Origin: Curtobacterium flaccumfaciens
GTDB taxonomy: Bacteria; Actinomycetota; Actinomycetes; Actinomycetales; Microbacteriaceae
Length of the DNA: 64,000 nt
Reading direction: 5' to 3'
Assembly: GCA_029689965.1 (NCBI GenBank)
Contig: CP121450.1
Span: forward strand, 2,790,001 to 2,854,000
Shown: piece by piece, positions 29,162 through 39,301 of the stretch
Position numbering within the stretch: position 1 is the first letter of the stretch
Layout of the letters: each line of letters begins with the position of its first letter
Position numbers and translations under genes: made by a program
Notes under the pieces: model-generated
What the model was told of the DNA's origin: nothing
The model's database searches: none
The model's input: only the letters and a program-made list of their open reading frames with translations

Positions 29162-30050
29162 GCACCATCGTCCGTCCGGCATGGGCCGGCAAACCGAAGC
29201 CCGTCGTGCTCGGACTCAAGGCGGTCGGCATCGTGCTGATCTTGGCCGTCGTCCTGTTCCCGTTCCTGATCGTGTTCTCGACGAGCATCTCGAGCCAGGA
29301 CGACATCACCGCCGCGGGCGGGTACGTGGTCTGGCCGCGGTCGTTCGACCTGACCGCCTACGTGCAGATCCTGTCCGGTGGCGTCGTCACCCGCGCCGTG
29401 GTCGTCACGCTGCTCGTCACCGTCGTGGGCACCGCGATCAGCCTGGCGTCGACGGTGCTCGCGGCCTGGGCGCTCAGCAGGACCGGTTCGCTCTTCCAGC
29501 GGCCGCTGCTGACGTTCGTGCTCATCACGTTCCTGTTCGCTCCCGGGATGATCCCGCTGTACCTGATGGTCAAGCAGCTGGGGCTCCTCGACAACTACTG
29601 GGCGCTGATCCTGCCCGGCGCGTTCAGCGTCTTCAACATGGTCGTCGTGCGGGGCTTCATGATGAGCATCCCCAGGAGCTGATCGACAGCGCGAAGATCG
29701 ACGGAGCGGGCGAGCTGCGGGTGCTGTGGCAGATCGTCCTGCCCCTGTCCCGCGCCGTGATCGCCGTCGTCGGGCTGTTCTACGCGGTCGGCTACTGGAA
29801 CGCGTTCTTCAACGCGCTGCTCTACCTGTCGGACTCGACGAAGTGGACACTGCAGCTGGTCCTCCGCACCTACGTCCTGCAGGGCTCGAACCTGGTGTCC
29901 GGCGCCGGTTCGGACGCCACCATGCAGCCCCCGGCCGAGTCGATCCAGATGGCCGTCGTGATGATCGCGATCATCCCGATCCTCGCGGCCTACCCGATGG
30001 TGCAACGACACCTCACCAAGGGCGTCCTCACCGGCGCCGTCAAGGGCTGA
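29158..30050 (+). CDS. Carbohydrate ABC transporter permease (YtcP-like), frame broken
   Basis: About 297 aa, partner permease. Typical points: FPFLIVFSTSISSQDDI, LYLMVKQLGLLDNYWALILPGAF and the EAA loop ELIDSAKIDGAGELRVLWQIVLPLS. One C is missing near 29673 (MSIPQELID). No ATPase is encoded here; LplABC systems normally share an MsmX-type ATPase. Confidence 0.92.
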
Positions 30051-30063
30051 CGCCACCGCCTGC

Positions 30064-30106
30064 GGACCGCAAGGCGCGTGGCGGTCCCGCACCGCGCCTC
30101 CAGTCC
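30064..30106. repeat. GGAGGC-family hairpin repeat, copy 3
   Basis: GGACCGC...AGGCGCGTGGCGG / CCGCACCGCGCCTCCAGTCC, 43 nt, lying between the second permease and the binding-protein gene of the same operon. It could lower or set the balance of expression between the two. Confidence 0.6.
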
Positions 30107-30147
30107 GACGTCCACCACCACCCGCCCCTCGCTTCAAGGGAGAAGCC

Positions 30148-31798
30148 ATGTCCGAAACCACCACCGGCATCAGCCGCCGCACCCTGTTCTCCGGCGCCGC
30201 GTTCGGCCTCGTCGCCCTCGGCGCCGGAGGATCGCTCGCCGGGTGCTCCGGCGGCGGGACCGCCGCGACCATCTCCGACACGGTGGCCGCGCTCCCCACC
30301 TACGTCCCGATCACGAAGGGTCCGAAGCCCGACCTGCCGGGCAACGACAAGGTCCAGCCGGTCTACTACTCGTACCCGGAGGACAGCGAGCTCTTCCGCT
30401 CCGTGACCAGGGACGTGAAGGTCGGCGGCACCACCACCGGCTTCGTCGTCACCTACGCCGCACCGCCACCCGCGAACAACTCCTTCCTCGACTACATCGG
30501 CGACGTCACGGACACGCGGTACGACCTGACCTTCGTCCCCGGCGACTCGTTCGACACGAAGTTCGCCACGATGACCGCGGGCAACGACATCCCGAACATC
30601 GTCGAGTTCCTCACGTTCGCGATGCCGCCGCGGTTCCCGCAGCTGCTCGACGCGAAGTTCTCCGACCTGTCCGAGTACCTCTCCGGCGACGCCGTGAAGG
30701 AGTACCCGAACCTGGCGAACATCCCCACCGCATCGTGGCGGAGCGCGCGGATCAACGGCAAGATCTACGGCGTCCCGGAACACCGGCCGCCGTTCGGGTC
30801 CGTGATGATCTGCCGCCCGGACCTCATCGAGCAGTACACCGGTGCCGAACCGGCACCGAAGGACAAGGACGAGTTCTTCGAGCTGTGCAAGGCGGTCACC
30901 GACGCGAAGGCCGGCCGGTACGCGATCGCCGGCGGCGGCGGTTCGTCCGGCGTCGACTGGTCGTACGACTTCATCGGCGCCACCTTCGGCGTCCCGAACC
31001 AGTGGGCGAAGTCGGACGGGCAAGCTCGTCCACAAGAACGAGACCGAGGCCTGGCTCGAGACGCTGAGCTACATCAAGAAGCTTCTGGAACGCCGGCGTC
31101 TTCCACCCGGACACCCCGAGCCTGGAGAGCGCCAAGGCGAAGACCTACATCAACAACGGCACCGTGCTCATGCACCTCGACGGCATCTCCGCGCTGCTCG
31201 ACGTCACCATGCCGAAGGGGATCGTCACGGGCGGCATCGTGCCGTTCGGAGCGGACGGCGGCAAGGGCGCGAACTACCAGGGCACCTCGAGCTTCTCGTT
31301 CGCGGCGCTCAAGAAGACCACGCCGGAGCGCATCAAGGCCCAACTCCGGTTGATCGACTACCTGTCCGCGCCGTTCGGGTCGAAGGAGGCGTTCACCCTC
31401 ACCCACGGCAAGAAGAACGTGCACTACACGGGCAGCGGGCCGAACGCCGCACTCACGAGCGCCGGCGAGCAGATGATCAACGCCAGTGCGCTCTACCGCC
31501 TCGGAGCGGGGCCGCAGGTCCTCAACACCGCGGTACGCATCGACGAGCAGCTGCGCCAGTCGCACAAGTGGCAGGTCGCGACGCAGGACATGCTGCTCAC
31601 GAACCCCGTCGACGGGTACTACTCCCCGCGGCGTCGTCCACGCAGTCGGCGAGCCAGGCGTTCAACAGCGTCTGCAACGACTACGTCCTGGGGCGCACGA
31701 ACCTGGCGGCGGTCAAGTCGGGCGTGACGACGTGGACCGCGGCCGCGGGGAACACGATGCGGAAGGAGTACACCGAGGCGATGGAGAAGCAGGGCTGA
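30148..31798 (+). CDS. Carbohydrate ABC transporter substrate-binding lipoprotein (LplA-like), frame broken
   Basis: About 549 aa, solute-binding family 1. The signal has twin arginines (ISRRTLFSGAAFG) and a lipobox LAGC, so a Tat-exported lipoprotein. The body has VPGDSFDTKFATMTAGNDIP and GKIYGVPEHRPPFGSVM as in LplA/YtcQ. An extra G near 31020, an extra T at 31083-31084 (KKLWNAGVFHPD is restored when removed) and a missing base near 31629 break the frame. Third gene of the importer. Confidence 0.9.
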
Positions 31799-31829
31799 GG
31801 CGGCGCGGCGGGGCGCGGCGGCGGACTCA

Positions 31830-31944
31830 GTACGACAGATCCTTTGTCGTACGACGTCGGTCCCGTCGCCCGCGCGTGTGCAACAGTTGCGGCCGCCCGG
31901 TTGCGACAACACCGATGTCGTACGACCTCGACGATGTCGCACCA
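31830..31944. repeat. TCGTACGA palindrome family, pair B
   Basis: Two palindromes with centres at 31850/31851 and 31921/31922, 71 bp apart. The first has GTACGACA (31830-31837) facing TGTCGTAC (31845-31852). Between them is TGCAACAGTTGCG, and the second begins GGTTGCGACAACACCGA. The order, spacing and spacer match pair C at 61568-61684. It lies between convergent genes. Confidence 0.7.
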
Positions 31945-32016
31945 CAGCGCACCACACCGCAGCGCACCACACCACAGCGCACCACACCACACCACACCAC
32001 AGCGCACCGCACCGCA
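31945..32016. repeat. ACCAC/CAGCGCACCACAC low-complexity repeat
   Basis: About five slipped units of CAGCGCACCACAC with internal ACCAC runs, 72 nt, directly after the second palindrome of pair B and 24 bp before the amidase stop. Confidence 0.7.
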
Positions 32017-32039
32017 GGCATCGCCCCGCCGCACCGCCC

Positions 32040-33479
32040 TCACCACACCGGCGGGTGCCTCCGCTGCCACCGCAACCGCCGCTCGAGCTGCGCGCCGATC
32101 GCGAGCAGCACGCGCTCCCCGCCCGGCCGCCCGATCAGCTGCACGCCCATCGGCAGGCCCGCTCCGTCCGGATGCCCCTCCGACGTGACGCCCACGGGTA
32201 GCGTGATCGCCGGCAGCCCCGCGACGTTCGCCATCGAGGTCCAGGGCGAGTAGGCGCACTGCCGGCGAAAGTCCTCCTCGGGGTCGTCCCCGTACCAGCC
32301 GAGGGGCCGCGGCGTCAGGGCGAGCGTCGGCGTGAGGACGGCGTCGAACCGGTCGAAGGTGCCGATCAGGGCGGCGGAGAACGTGTCGAGCGCGGTCATC
32401 GCGTCGAGCACCTGCGTCCCGGTGAGGGACTGCCCACGGGCCACCAGCCACGACACGAGCGGTGTCAGCTCGGCCAGGTCGATGCCGGGCACCATCGGGA
32501 GCCGTGCAGCGGAGCTCTCCCACGCCACCCGGAACGCGGCGGCGTACGGCGCGCGCGGCATCGCGACGTCCTCGACGCCGTGTCCCACCTCGCCGAGCAC
32601 CCGCACCGCGGTCGCCACGGCGGCCCGGGCAGCGGGATCGACCACCACGTCGACGGTGTCGTCCCACGGCGAGCCGTTCAGGAGTCCCACCACGAAGCGC
32701 CCCTCGCCACGGACGGCCGCCGCGGTGAACGGCCCGTCGCCGACCTCGGGGGTGACGAGCGCGTACGGGCGGGGCTCGGGCAGCCCCGTCGGCGACACGA
32801 GGGCGTCGAGCAGCATGCCGGCGTCGGCGACGGTCCGGGCGAGCGGCCCGGCGACGGACAGCCCACCGACCCCGGAGCGGCCGGGCATCGACGGCACGCG
32901 ACCACGGCTCGGCTTGAGCCCGACGAGGCCGGTGGCCGCCGCCGGGATGCGCACCGAGCCTCCGCCGTCGGACCCGACCGCCGCGGGGAGCAGTCCGGCG
33001 GCGACGGAGACCGCGGCACCGCTCGACGACCCGCCGGGCGCACGTGTGGTGTCGTACGGGTTCCGGGTGACACCGAGGCGGGTCTCGGACGACGACGACA
33101 TGCCGAACTCCGGGCCGGCCGTCTTCCCGAGGCTGATCGTGCCCGCCGCGTCGAGGGCTGCGACGAGCGGGTGGTCGGCCGTCGCGGGCCGCTCCGGCAG
33201 TGCGACGGTGCCGCTGCGCGTGGGCACCCCGGCACGGTCGTACAGGTCCTTGTCGGCGGACGGGAGGCCCCACAGCGGTCTCGACGTCGGCACCCGGTCG
33301 CCCAGGTGGTCGGCCCGGTCCTGCGCGGCCCCGGCCGTGACCGTCACGAACGCGCCGAGCTCCGGGTCGAGTCGCGCGATGCGGTCCAGGAAGTGGTCGG
33401 TCACCTCGCGTGCCGTGGACTCGCCGCGGCGGATCCAGTCCCAGAGTTCCTGCGCGGTGAGGTGGTGGAGTTCGAACAT
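32040..33479 (-). CDS. Amidase signature family enzyme
   Basis: 479 aa, intact, ATG at 33479. Ser-Ser-Lys catalytic set: Lys in LPSADKDLYD, the glycine/serine block APGGSSSGAAVSVAAG with the cis-Ser, and nucleophile Ser in SDGGGSVRIPAA. Members hydrolyse a wide range of amides; it is not in a GatCAB context, so it is probably not the tRNA amidotransferase subunit. Stands alone, convergent with the saccharide importer. Confidence 0.9.
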   Translation of the reverse strand: MFELHHLTAQELWDWIRRGESTAREVTDHFLDRIARLDPELGAFVTVTAGAAQDRADHLGDRVPTSRPLWGLPSADKDLYDRAGVPTRSGTVALPERPATADHPLVAALDAAGTISLGKTAGPEFGMSSSSETRLGVTRNPYDTTRAPGGSSSGAAVSVAAGLLPAAVGSDGGGSVRIPAAATGLVGLKPSRGRVPSMPGRSGVGGLSVAGPLARTVADAGMLLDALVSPTGLPEPRPYALVTPEVGDGPFTAAAVRGEGRFVVGLLNGSPWDDTVDVVVDPAARAAVATAVRVLGEVGHGVEDVAMPRAPYAAAFRVAWESSAARLPMVPGIDLAELTPLVSWLVARGQSLTGTQVLDAMTALDTFSAALIGTFDRFDAVLTPTLALTPRPLGWYGDDPEEDFRRQCAYSPWTSMANVAGLPAITLPVGVTSEGHPDGAGLPMGVQLIGRPGGERVLLAIGAQLERRLRWQRRHPPVW

Positions 33480-33597
33480 CGTGCCCGAGCCTATGCCGCC
33501 CCCATCGCGCACCGCGGCTTGCATCCTTCGGCGGAACCCCGCGATCGCCTCCGTTCGCCGGTCGTCCCGCACGCCCGCCGTTCCTAGCGTCGAGGAC

Positions 33598-34564
33598 ATG
33601 ACGATCACCACCGAAGACCGGCACACCGCCGGCACCGTCCCCGCAGACCGGACGGGGTGCGCGGGCTCGTCGCCCGGCATCCCCTCGTCTCGTTCGCCGC
33701 CCTCGCGCTCGGCCTGAGCTGGGCCGCCTGGGTCCCGTACATCCTGTCGCCGCACGGCCTCGGGGTCTGGGACCTGCACTTCCCGGAACTCCTCGGCACC
33801 GCGCAGTTCACCGGCGTCCTGCCCGGCGCGCTCCTCGGCCCGCTCGGCGGCGCGTTCGTCGTCACCGCCCTCGCCGACGGTCGTCCGGGGCTCCGTCGCT
33901 GGGTCGGCCGACTGTGGCGCTGGCGGGTGGCCTGGTACTGGTACGCCCTCGCCCTCGTGGGCGTCCCGGCCCTCATCGTGGTCTCCGGTCTGCCGTTCGC
34001 CGGCGGGCAGGTGCAGGCTCCGACCGCGCTCGCCCTGCTCGCCCTGGTGCCGGGGCTCGTCGTCCAGCTGTTCACGACCGGCCTGTCCGAGGAGCCTGGC
34101 TGGCGCGACTTCGCCCTGCCCCGGCTGCAGGAGCGCTTCGGGCCGCTCGGCGCCGTCGCCGTGCTCGGGCCGCTCTGGGCGCTGTGGCACATGCCGCTCT
34201 ACCTCAGTGACTGGGCGGCTGGCCGGACGCCCACTGGACGGAGCCGCTCGTCTTCGCCGTCTTCACGATCACGTTCAACGTGGTGATGACCTGGGTGTTC
34301 AACCGCACCGGGGAGAGCCTGCCGGTCGCCCTGCTGCTGCACGTCGGCGTGAACAACACCATCTCCACGCTCTGGGCCGACATGTACCCCGGGATGACCG
34401 CGGGCACGATGCTGCACGGGCTCGCGATCGTCTCCACGGTGGCGGCGGCCGTCCTGCTCGTGGCGACCCGGGGACGTCTGGGCCACCCCGGCACGCCACC
34501 CGGAACCGCGACCGCACCCGCCGACCTCGCCCGACTCGTAGGATCGAACGATGGCACCCGCTGA
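33598..34564 (+). CDS. CPBP intramembrane metalloprotease, frame broken
   Basis: About 322 aa, multi-pass membrane. ATG at 33598; a missing G near 33655 restores TGVRGLVARHPLVSF. CPBP motifs: LSEEPGWRDFALP (EExxxR), LWALWHMPLY (FxxxH type) and LLLHVGVNN (HxxxB). A second shift lies near 34222. Such proteases act in bacteriocin immunity, protein processing or signalling. It overlaps the histidine kinase start by 14 bp, suggesting a shared operon. Confidence 0.87.
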
Positions 34565-35968
34565 CGCGCGCGACCTGCGCAACGCGCGCGAACCGCGCGT
34601 CCGGTTCGCCCGACGCACCGACGTCCTCGTCGCAGCCGGGACGGCCGTCCTCGCGCTCGGTCTGCTGCTCGGTCTCCCACCGCTGGACGCGGTGGACCCG
34701 GACGGCACCGGAACGGGCATGCGGTACCCCGCCGTCGGCGGCGTCGCCTGGACGGCCCTGGCGGTCGCCCTCCTCGCCCAGGCGGCGGTGCTCCTGGCCG
34801 CCCGACGAGCGCCCCGCACGACGCTCGTCGTCGTCGCCGGGCTCACGGCCGTGCTGGCGCTCACCTCGACAAGCCAGCTGTTCGGGCTGAGCGCGCTGCC
34901 GGTCGTCGTGGCGGTGGTCCTCGCCGCCCTCCGCATCCCGCTCCCCGCCTCTGGCCGGCGGTCGTCGTGGCCGCCGTGCTCGTCGTCGTCGGCACGGCCG
35001 TCGAGTGGGCAGCGACCTCCGGTGCGCTCCGCTCCGGCGTCGCCCACGGCCTCGCCGCGTCGCTCGGGCAGGGCGTGCTGCAGGCGGTCGGGGCCGTCGG
35101 TCTCCCGCTCGTCGTGACGCTGGTCGTGCGATCGCGCCGAGAGCTCCGCGCCGCCCGGGCGGCAGAGGCCGCGGCACGCACGGCCGAGGCGGACGCCCGC
35201 ACCGCCGCGGCGGACGCTCGGACGGCCGAGGCCGACGCCCGCACCGCCGAAGCCGCCGCCGTCGGGCGTGAGCAGGACGCGCGCGTCGAGGCCGCAGTCT
35301 CCCGCGAACGCGCCGCCATGGCCCGCGAGCTGCACGACATCGCCGCCCACCACCTGTCCGGCATCGCCCTGATGTCGGCCGTCGTGGACCGGCAGATCGA
35401 CACCGAACCGGAGCGTGCGCACGAGGGTGTCCGACAGGTCCGGGAGCAGAGCACCGCCGTCCTCGAGGACCTCCGCCGCCTGGTCGGCCTCCTCCGCGAC
35501 GACGCCCCCGCCGAACGCGCGGTCGAGACGGTGGCCGGGATCGTCGACCTGGTCGAGGGCGCCCGCGCCCGGATCGACGCGACGCTCGACGTGCGACCGG
35601 GCGACCACGTGCTCGCCGACGGCATCGGTCCGCTCACTCAGCTCGTCGCGTACCGCACCGTGCAGGAGGCGCTGGCCAACGTCGCGCTGCACGCCGCCGG
35701 CGCGGCCTGCACCGTCACCGTCGACGACAGCGACCCCGACCACCTGACGGTCCGCGTCGAGAACGGGGCGCCCACCGCACCTTCCGTCGGCAGCACGCCG
35801 GCGGGTGGGAACGGACTCCGCGGCATGCGTGAGCGGGCGAAGCTGGTCGGGGCGCGCCTCCAGGTCGGCCCCACCGGTCCCGGTGGGTGGGCGGTCCAGC
35901 TGGAGACCGGCCGGGAGGCGCGCCCCGCCCCCGACACGACGGCGCACGATCCGGAGGTGGCCAGGTGA
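34551..35968 (+). CDS. Two-component sensor histidine kinase (HisKA_3), frame broken
   Basis: About 472 aa. N-terminal membrane segments (VLVAAGTAVLALGLLLGL, WTALAVALLAQAAVLLA, LPVVVAVVLAALRI and more), then a coiled coil with four TAEADAR-type heptads (about 206-238), phospho-acceptor His near 259 in MARELHDIAAHHLSG, and an ATPase with NGLRGMRERAKLVGA. One shift near 34950. The stop overlaps the regulator start (GTGA). Likely senses a membrane or envelope signal. Confidence 0.88.
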
Positions 35969-36666
35969 TCCGGGTGCTGGTGGCGGACGACCAGCCGCTC
36001 GTCCGGGCGGGCGTCTCCGCGCTGCTCGCCGCCGAACCCGACATCGAGGTGGTCGGCGTCGCCGCCGACGGCGGCGAGGCCCTCTCGCTGGCGCGGAGCA
36101 CGCGGCCGGACGTGGCCTGCCTGGACATCCGGATGCCGGTACGGAACGGGATCGAGGTCGCCCGGGAGCTCTGCGCGCCGGACGCCGACCCCGCGGTACC
36201 GGTCCTGATGCTCACCACGTTCGACATGGACGACCTCGTGTTCGGCGCGCTCGAGGCCGGGGCGTCCGGGTTCCTCCTCAAGGACGCCGAGCCGGACGTC
36301 ATCGTCGGCGCCGTCCGCCACGTCGCCGCCGGCAACGGCACCATCGATCAGGCCCTGACCCGGCGGGTCCTCCGCGAGTTCGTCTCGCGCCGGAGCCTGC
36401 AGCCGGTGTCGGGCGACCGAGCCGACGACGTCCTGACGGCGCGCGAGCGGGACGTGCTGCTGCTCCTGGCGCAGGGCATGTCGAACGAGGAGATCGCCGC
36501 CGCGCTCGTCGTCGAGGTCTCCACCGTGAAGTCCCACCTCGCGCGGATGCTGCCGAAGCTCGGCGTGCGATCGCGTCTGCAGGCCGTGGTCTGGGCGTAC
36601 CAGAACCGCATCGTGACCGTGCCGGGCGGGGCGCCACAGGACGGGGCACCACCGGACGGTGCTTGA
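35965..36666 (+). CDS. NarL/LuxR-type response regulator
   Basis: 233 aa, intact, GTG start. Receiver: VADDQPLVRAGVSALL, phosphorylation Asp54 in CLDIRMP, Lys in FLLKDAEP. C-terminal LuxR helix-turn-helix LTARERDVLLLLAQGMSNEEIAAALVVEVSTVKSHLARMLPKLG. The tail is rich in GAPxDGA. Coupled to the kinase upstream; target genes are not shown but the CPBP protease gene is a candidate. Confidence 0.95.
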   Translation: MIRVLVADDQPLVRAGVSALLAAEPDIEVVGVAADGGEALSLARSTRPDVACLDIRMPVRNGIEVARELCAPDADPAVPVLMLTTFDMDDLVFGALEAGASGFLLKDAEPDVIVGAVRHVAAGNGTIDQALTRRVLREFVSRRSLQPVSGDRADDVLTARERDVLLLLAQGMSNEEIAAALVVEVSTVKSHLARMLPKLGVRSRLQAVVWAYQNRIVTVPGGAPQDGAPPDGA

Positions 36667-36681
36667 GCGCGCGGCGGCGGG

Positions 36682-37290
36682 TCAGCCGCGCCGGCGGTAG
36701 CGTACGTGCGTCGTCAGCGGTGAGTGCAGCACCTCGACGGGCTCGAAGTCGAACGACTCGGACCCGTCCGCGAAGATCCGCTCCCCGGAGCCGAGCAGCA
36801 CCGGTGCGATGTCGAGCGTGAGCTCGTCGACCACGCCCGCGGCGAGCGCCTGCCGCACCGTCGAGGCTCCCCCGGCGATGTCCACGCCCGCGTCGCCCGC
36901 CACGGCGAGAGCCTGCGCGTACGCGGCGTCGAAGCCCTCGGTCACGAAGTGGAAGATCGTGCCGCCCTCGAGCTCGATCGGCTCGTGCTCGTGGTGGGTG
37001 AGCACGAAGACGGGAGCGTGGTAGGGCGGCTCGGAGCCCCACCAGCCCTGCCAGTCCTGGTCCCACTCGCCGCGGATCGGGCCGAACATGTTGCGCCCCA
37101 TCACGTAGGCGCCGCGCGGACGCATCAGCCACTCCCCAGCGGTGCGGTCGGCCTCGCCGACGTCCGCGCCGGGCAGGTGCCAGGTGTGCAGCTCGCCGCC
37201 GCGCCTGCCGAGGGGCTGGTCGAGGCTCTGGTCCGGGCCGGCGACGAAGCCGTCGAGCGAGATGGACATGTGGCAGGTGGTGTCGGCCAT
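36682..37290 (-). CDS. Dihydrofolate reductase family protein (RibD C-terminal type)
   Basis: 202 aa, intact, ATG at 37290. Marks: CHMSISLDGFVAGPDQS, PRGAYVMGRNMFGPI, FVLTHHEHEPIE, GASTVRQALAAGVVDELTLDIAPVLLGSGERIF. This YyaP/RibD-C type usually has unknown substrates and is not the folate enzyme. Convergent with the response regulator, 15 bp apart. Confidence 0.88.
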   Translation of the reverse strand: MADTTCHMSISLDGFVAGPDQSLDQPLGRRGGELHTWHLPGADVGEADRTAGEWLMRPRGAYVMGRNMFGPIRGEWDQDWQGWWGSEPPYHAPVFVLTHHEHEPIELEGGTIFHFVTEGFDAAYAQALAVAGDAGVDIAGGASTVRQALAAGVVDELTLDIAPVLLGSGERIFADGSESFDFEPVEVLHSPLTTHVRYRRRG

Positions 37291-37318
37291 CGGGTGGCTG
37301 CTCCCTCGATCGGTCCGG

Positions 37319-38250
37319 TCAGGTGGCGAGGTGCGCGGCGAGGACGTCGCGCACCGTCGTCCAGTCGTACGCGCCGTACCGGTCGTTGTCGACGTGGTGC
37401 AGCGCGGCCTCGCCGCTGAACATGCTGACGAAGTACTGCATACCCTGCCAGGCCGGGAAGGGCTCGTCATCCCCGGCCCGCGACAACCGCCGGCCGAGGC
37501 GTGCCATCGCCGACAGGGTGCCCGTGGTGCCCGCCCACTGCAGACGGAACCGGGTGCCGGTCAGACGCGACATCGTGTCGGCGATGCTCCGCGCGGTGAC
37601 CCGGTCGCCGGCGACCTCGACGACCCGCGGTGCTGCCGGGTCGAGCGCGACGAGCGCGGTCGTGCGGGCGACGTCGTCCTTCGTGGTGAAGTCCAGTACC
37701 TGGTCGGCGGAGGACCAGTAGAGCACCCGCCGTCGGTCGAACAGGACGAGGGGCGCCTGCCCGGTGAGCATGTCGGTGAAGGCGCCGTTGAGCACCGAGG
37801 TCGCCCGGATCGGTGCGGCGTCCAGGTCGGCGGCGAACTCGCGGCGCAGCTCGAAGTTGCGGTTCGTCCCCGGGTGACGGCCCGGTAGTCCGCGGCGTAG
37901 TCGGACGGGACGAACCGTTCGACGCCGGCCTCGACCGCGGCCCGGAGCAGGGCGCGCTGGGCATCGACGATGACCCGGCGGGTGCCGCTCACCGCGGAGA
38001 CGACCACGTCGACGCCGGCGAGCGCCGTGGTCAGCGCCGCAGGGTCCGTGTACTCGGCCCGGACGACGTCGACGCCGTCATCGGTGGCGAGGCGCCCAGC
38101 GGTGGAGGCGCTCGTGCCGCCCGTTCCCGTGTCGCTCTGGGGCCGGGTGAGGACGCGCACCCGCACGTCGTGCGCCCGCAGTGCTCGGACGATGCGGCCG
38201 CCGAGGTCGCCCGTGGCGCCGGCGACGAGGACGGTGGGAGCGGTCGTCAT
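37319..38250 (-). CDS. NmrA-like NAD(P)-binding protein, frame broken
   Basis: About 310 aa, ATG at 38250. Atypical short-chain fold: VLVAGATGDLGGRIVRALRAHDVRVRVLTR (GxxGxxG), VVSAVSGT, ERFVPSDYAADYRAV. A missing C near 37872 restores RAVTPGTNRNFELRREF. Isoflavone-reductase/NmrA-like proteins are redox sensors or reductases. 28 bp upstream of the DHFR-family gene on the same strand. Confidence 0.85.
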
Positions 38251-38336
38251 GGGGCCAGTGTTCTCTCCTGCAACCGTGTCGGTACGGTTGCGTCGGCCGC
38301 GCCCTCGTCAGCGGCTCGGCCCGTCAGACGGAGCGC

Positions 38337-38477
38337 TCAGAAGTCGGGGTCCCGGCGATCCTGGTCCTGCCACGGCAGCATCCTGCCCGCGACGAGTGAC
38401 AGGACGCCCCCGAGGACGAACACGAGCGCGACGGCCCACCGCGGATTGCGCCGCTCTCGATCCTGCTGACCGCTCAT
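38337..38477 (-). CDS. Small single-pass membrane protein
   Basis: 46 aa, ATG at 38477: a charged head MSGQQDRERRNPR, one membrane helix WAVALVFVLGGVLSLVAG and a tail DQDRRDPDF. The reading fits a short actinobacterial membrane peptide but no family is known to me. Confidence 0.5.
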   Translation of the reverse strand: MSGQQDRERRNPRWAVALVFVLGGVLSLVAGRMLPWQDQDRRDPDF

Positions 38478-38571
38478 GCGGTCACTGTAGCGGCTCCGGG
38501 TCCTGCCCGGCAGGTCGTGGTGCCGCTGACGCAGGCCAACGTCCGGACGCGGCCGGACGCTCACTGCTTGC

Positions 38572-38859
38572 ATGGTGAGCATGGAGCGACAGCCGCCACA
38601 TTCGAACCACCACCGGCGTCGTCGGCGCCTGGTGATCCTGCTCGGAGGCATCGCGGCTGCCCTCTGGGTCGTCGCCATCACGCTCCCGATCGTCGTGCTC
38701 GTCCTCATCGGCAACCTCCCCGGTGACGACCCGGCGCGTACCCAACGGTCCCTGACCATCGCATCCGGTGCGTTCTTGGGCTTCGCCCTCCTCGCGATTC
38801 CCGTCACGATCGCCGTCATCGTCGTGCACCGCGCGCAGATCGCCGGCTACGAGACCTGA
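38572..38859 (+). CDS. Small two-pass membrane protein
   Basis: 95 aa from ATG 38572 (or 92 from 38581). Basic, His/Arg-rich head (HSNHHRRRRRL) and two membrane helices (VILLGGIAAALWVVAITLPIVVLVLI and GAFLGFALLAIPVTIAVIVV). Divergent from the small protein at 38337-38477. Function unknown. Confidence 0.55.
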   Translation: MVSMERQPPHSNHHRRRRRLVILLGGIAAALWVVAITLPIVVLVLIGNLPGDDPARTQRSLTIASGAFLGFALLAIPVTIAVIVVHRAQIAGYET

Positions 38860-38894
38860 CGGCGTCCCAGCGACGTCGCTGCTCCGTCACGGGT

Positions 38895-39221
38895 TCAGCG
38901 GGCGTGTTCGACGCCCCACCGGTGGAGTTCCGCGAACACCGGACTGAGACTCCGTCCCTCGGTGGTGATGCGGTACGTGACCTGTGGCGGAACCGCGGGA
39001 GTGACCTCGCGGTCGACGAGACCGGCGTCCACGAGCTTGCGAAGCTTACCGGAGAGCACCTTCTGCGAGATCCCGATGACACGGCGTTGCAGGTCGGCGT
39101 AGCGACGTTCGTCCTGCAGGAGCTCCCACAGCACGAGCATCGACCACTTCCCGCCGATCAACTCGATCGTGCGTCGGGCCGTCGACTCACAGAAGCCGAC
39201 CGACTGCTCGCCTGTACTCAT
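38895..39221 (-). CDS. HxlR-family transcription regulator
   Basis: 108 aa, intact. HxlR winged helix: RTIELIGGKWSMLVLWELLQDERRYADLQRRVIGISQKVLSGKLRKLVDAGLVDRE, then YRITTEGRSLSPVFAEL. A Cys near residue 11 (GFCESTARR) is where redox- or aldehyde-sensing members carry theirs. Divergent from a tautomerase gene it probably controls. Confidence 0.92.
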   Translation of the reverse strand: MSTGEQSVGFCESTARRTIELIGGKWSMLVLWELLQDERRYADLQRRVIGISQKVLSGKLRKLVDAGLVDREVTPAVPPQVTYRITTEGRSLSPVFAELHRWGVEHAR

Positions 39222-39301
39222 CGTGTCCTTCCTCGAGGTTCGTTCCTGACGTGAACGTGCCGTCTTCCGCGACCACGCCCCGGTCCCGCAAGCTCGTCAG
39301 G

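Noticed and set aside
31681-33624. Minus-strand open frame rich in CGVVWCGA-type repeats
   Set aside because: Reads the ACCAC repeat and the amidase in a wrong frame; the amidase frame is intact and conserved.
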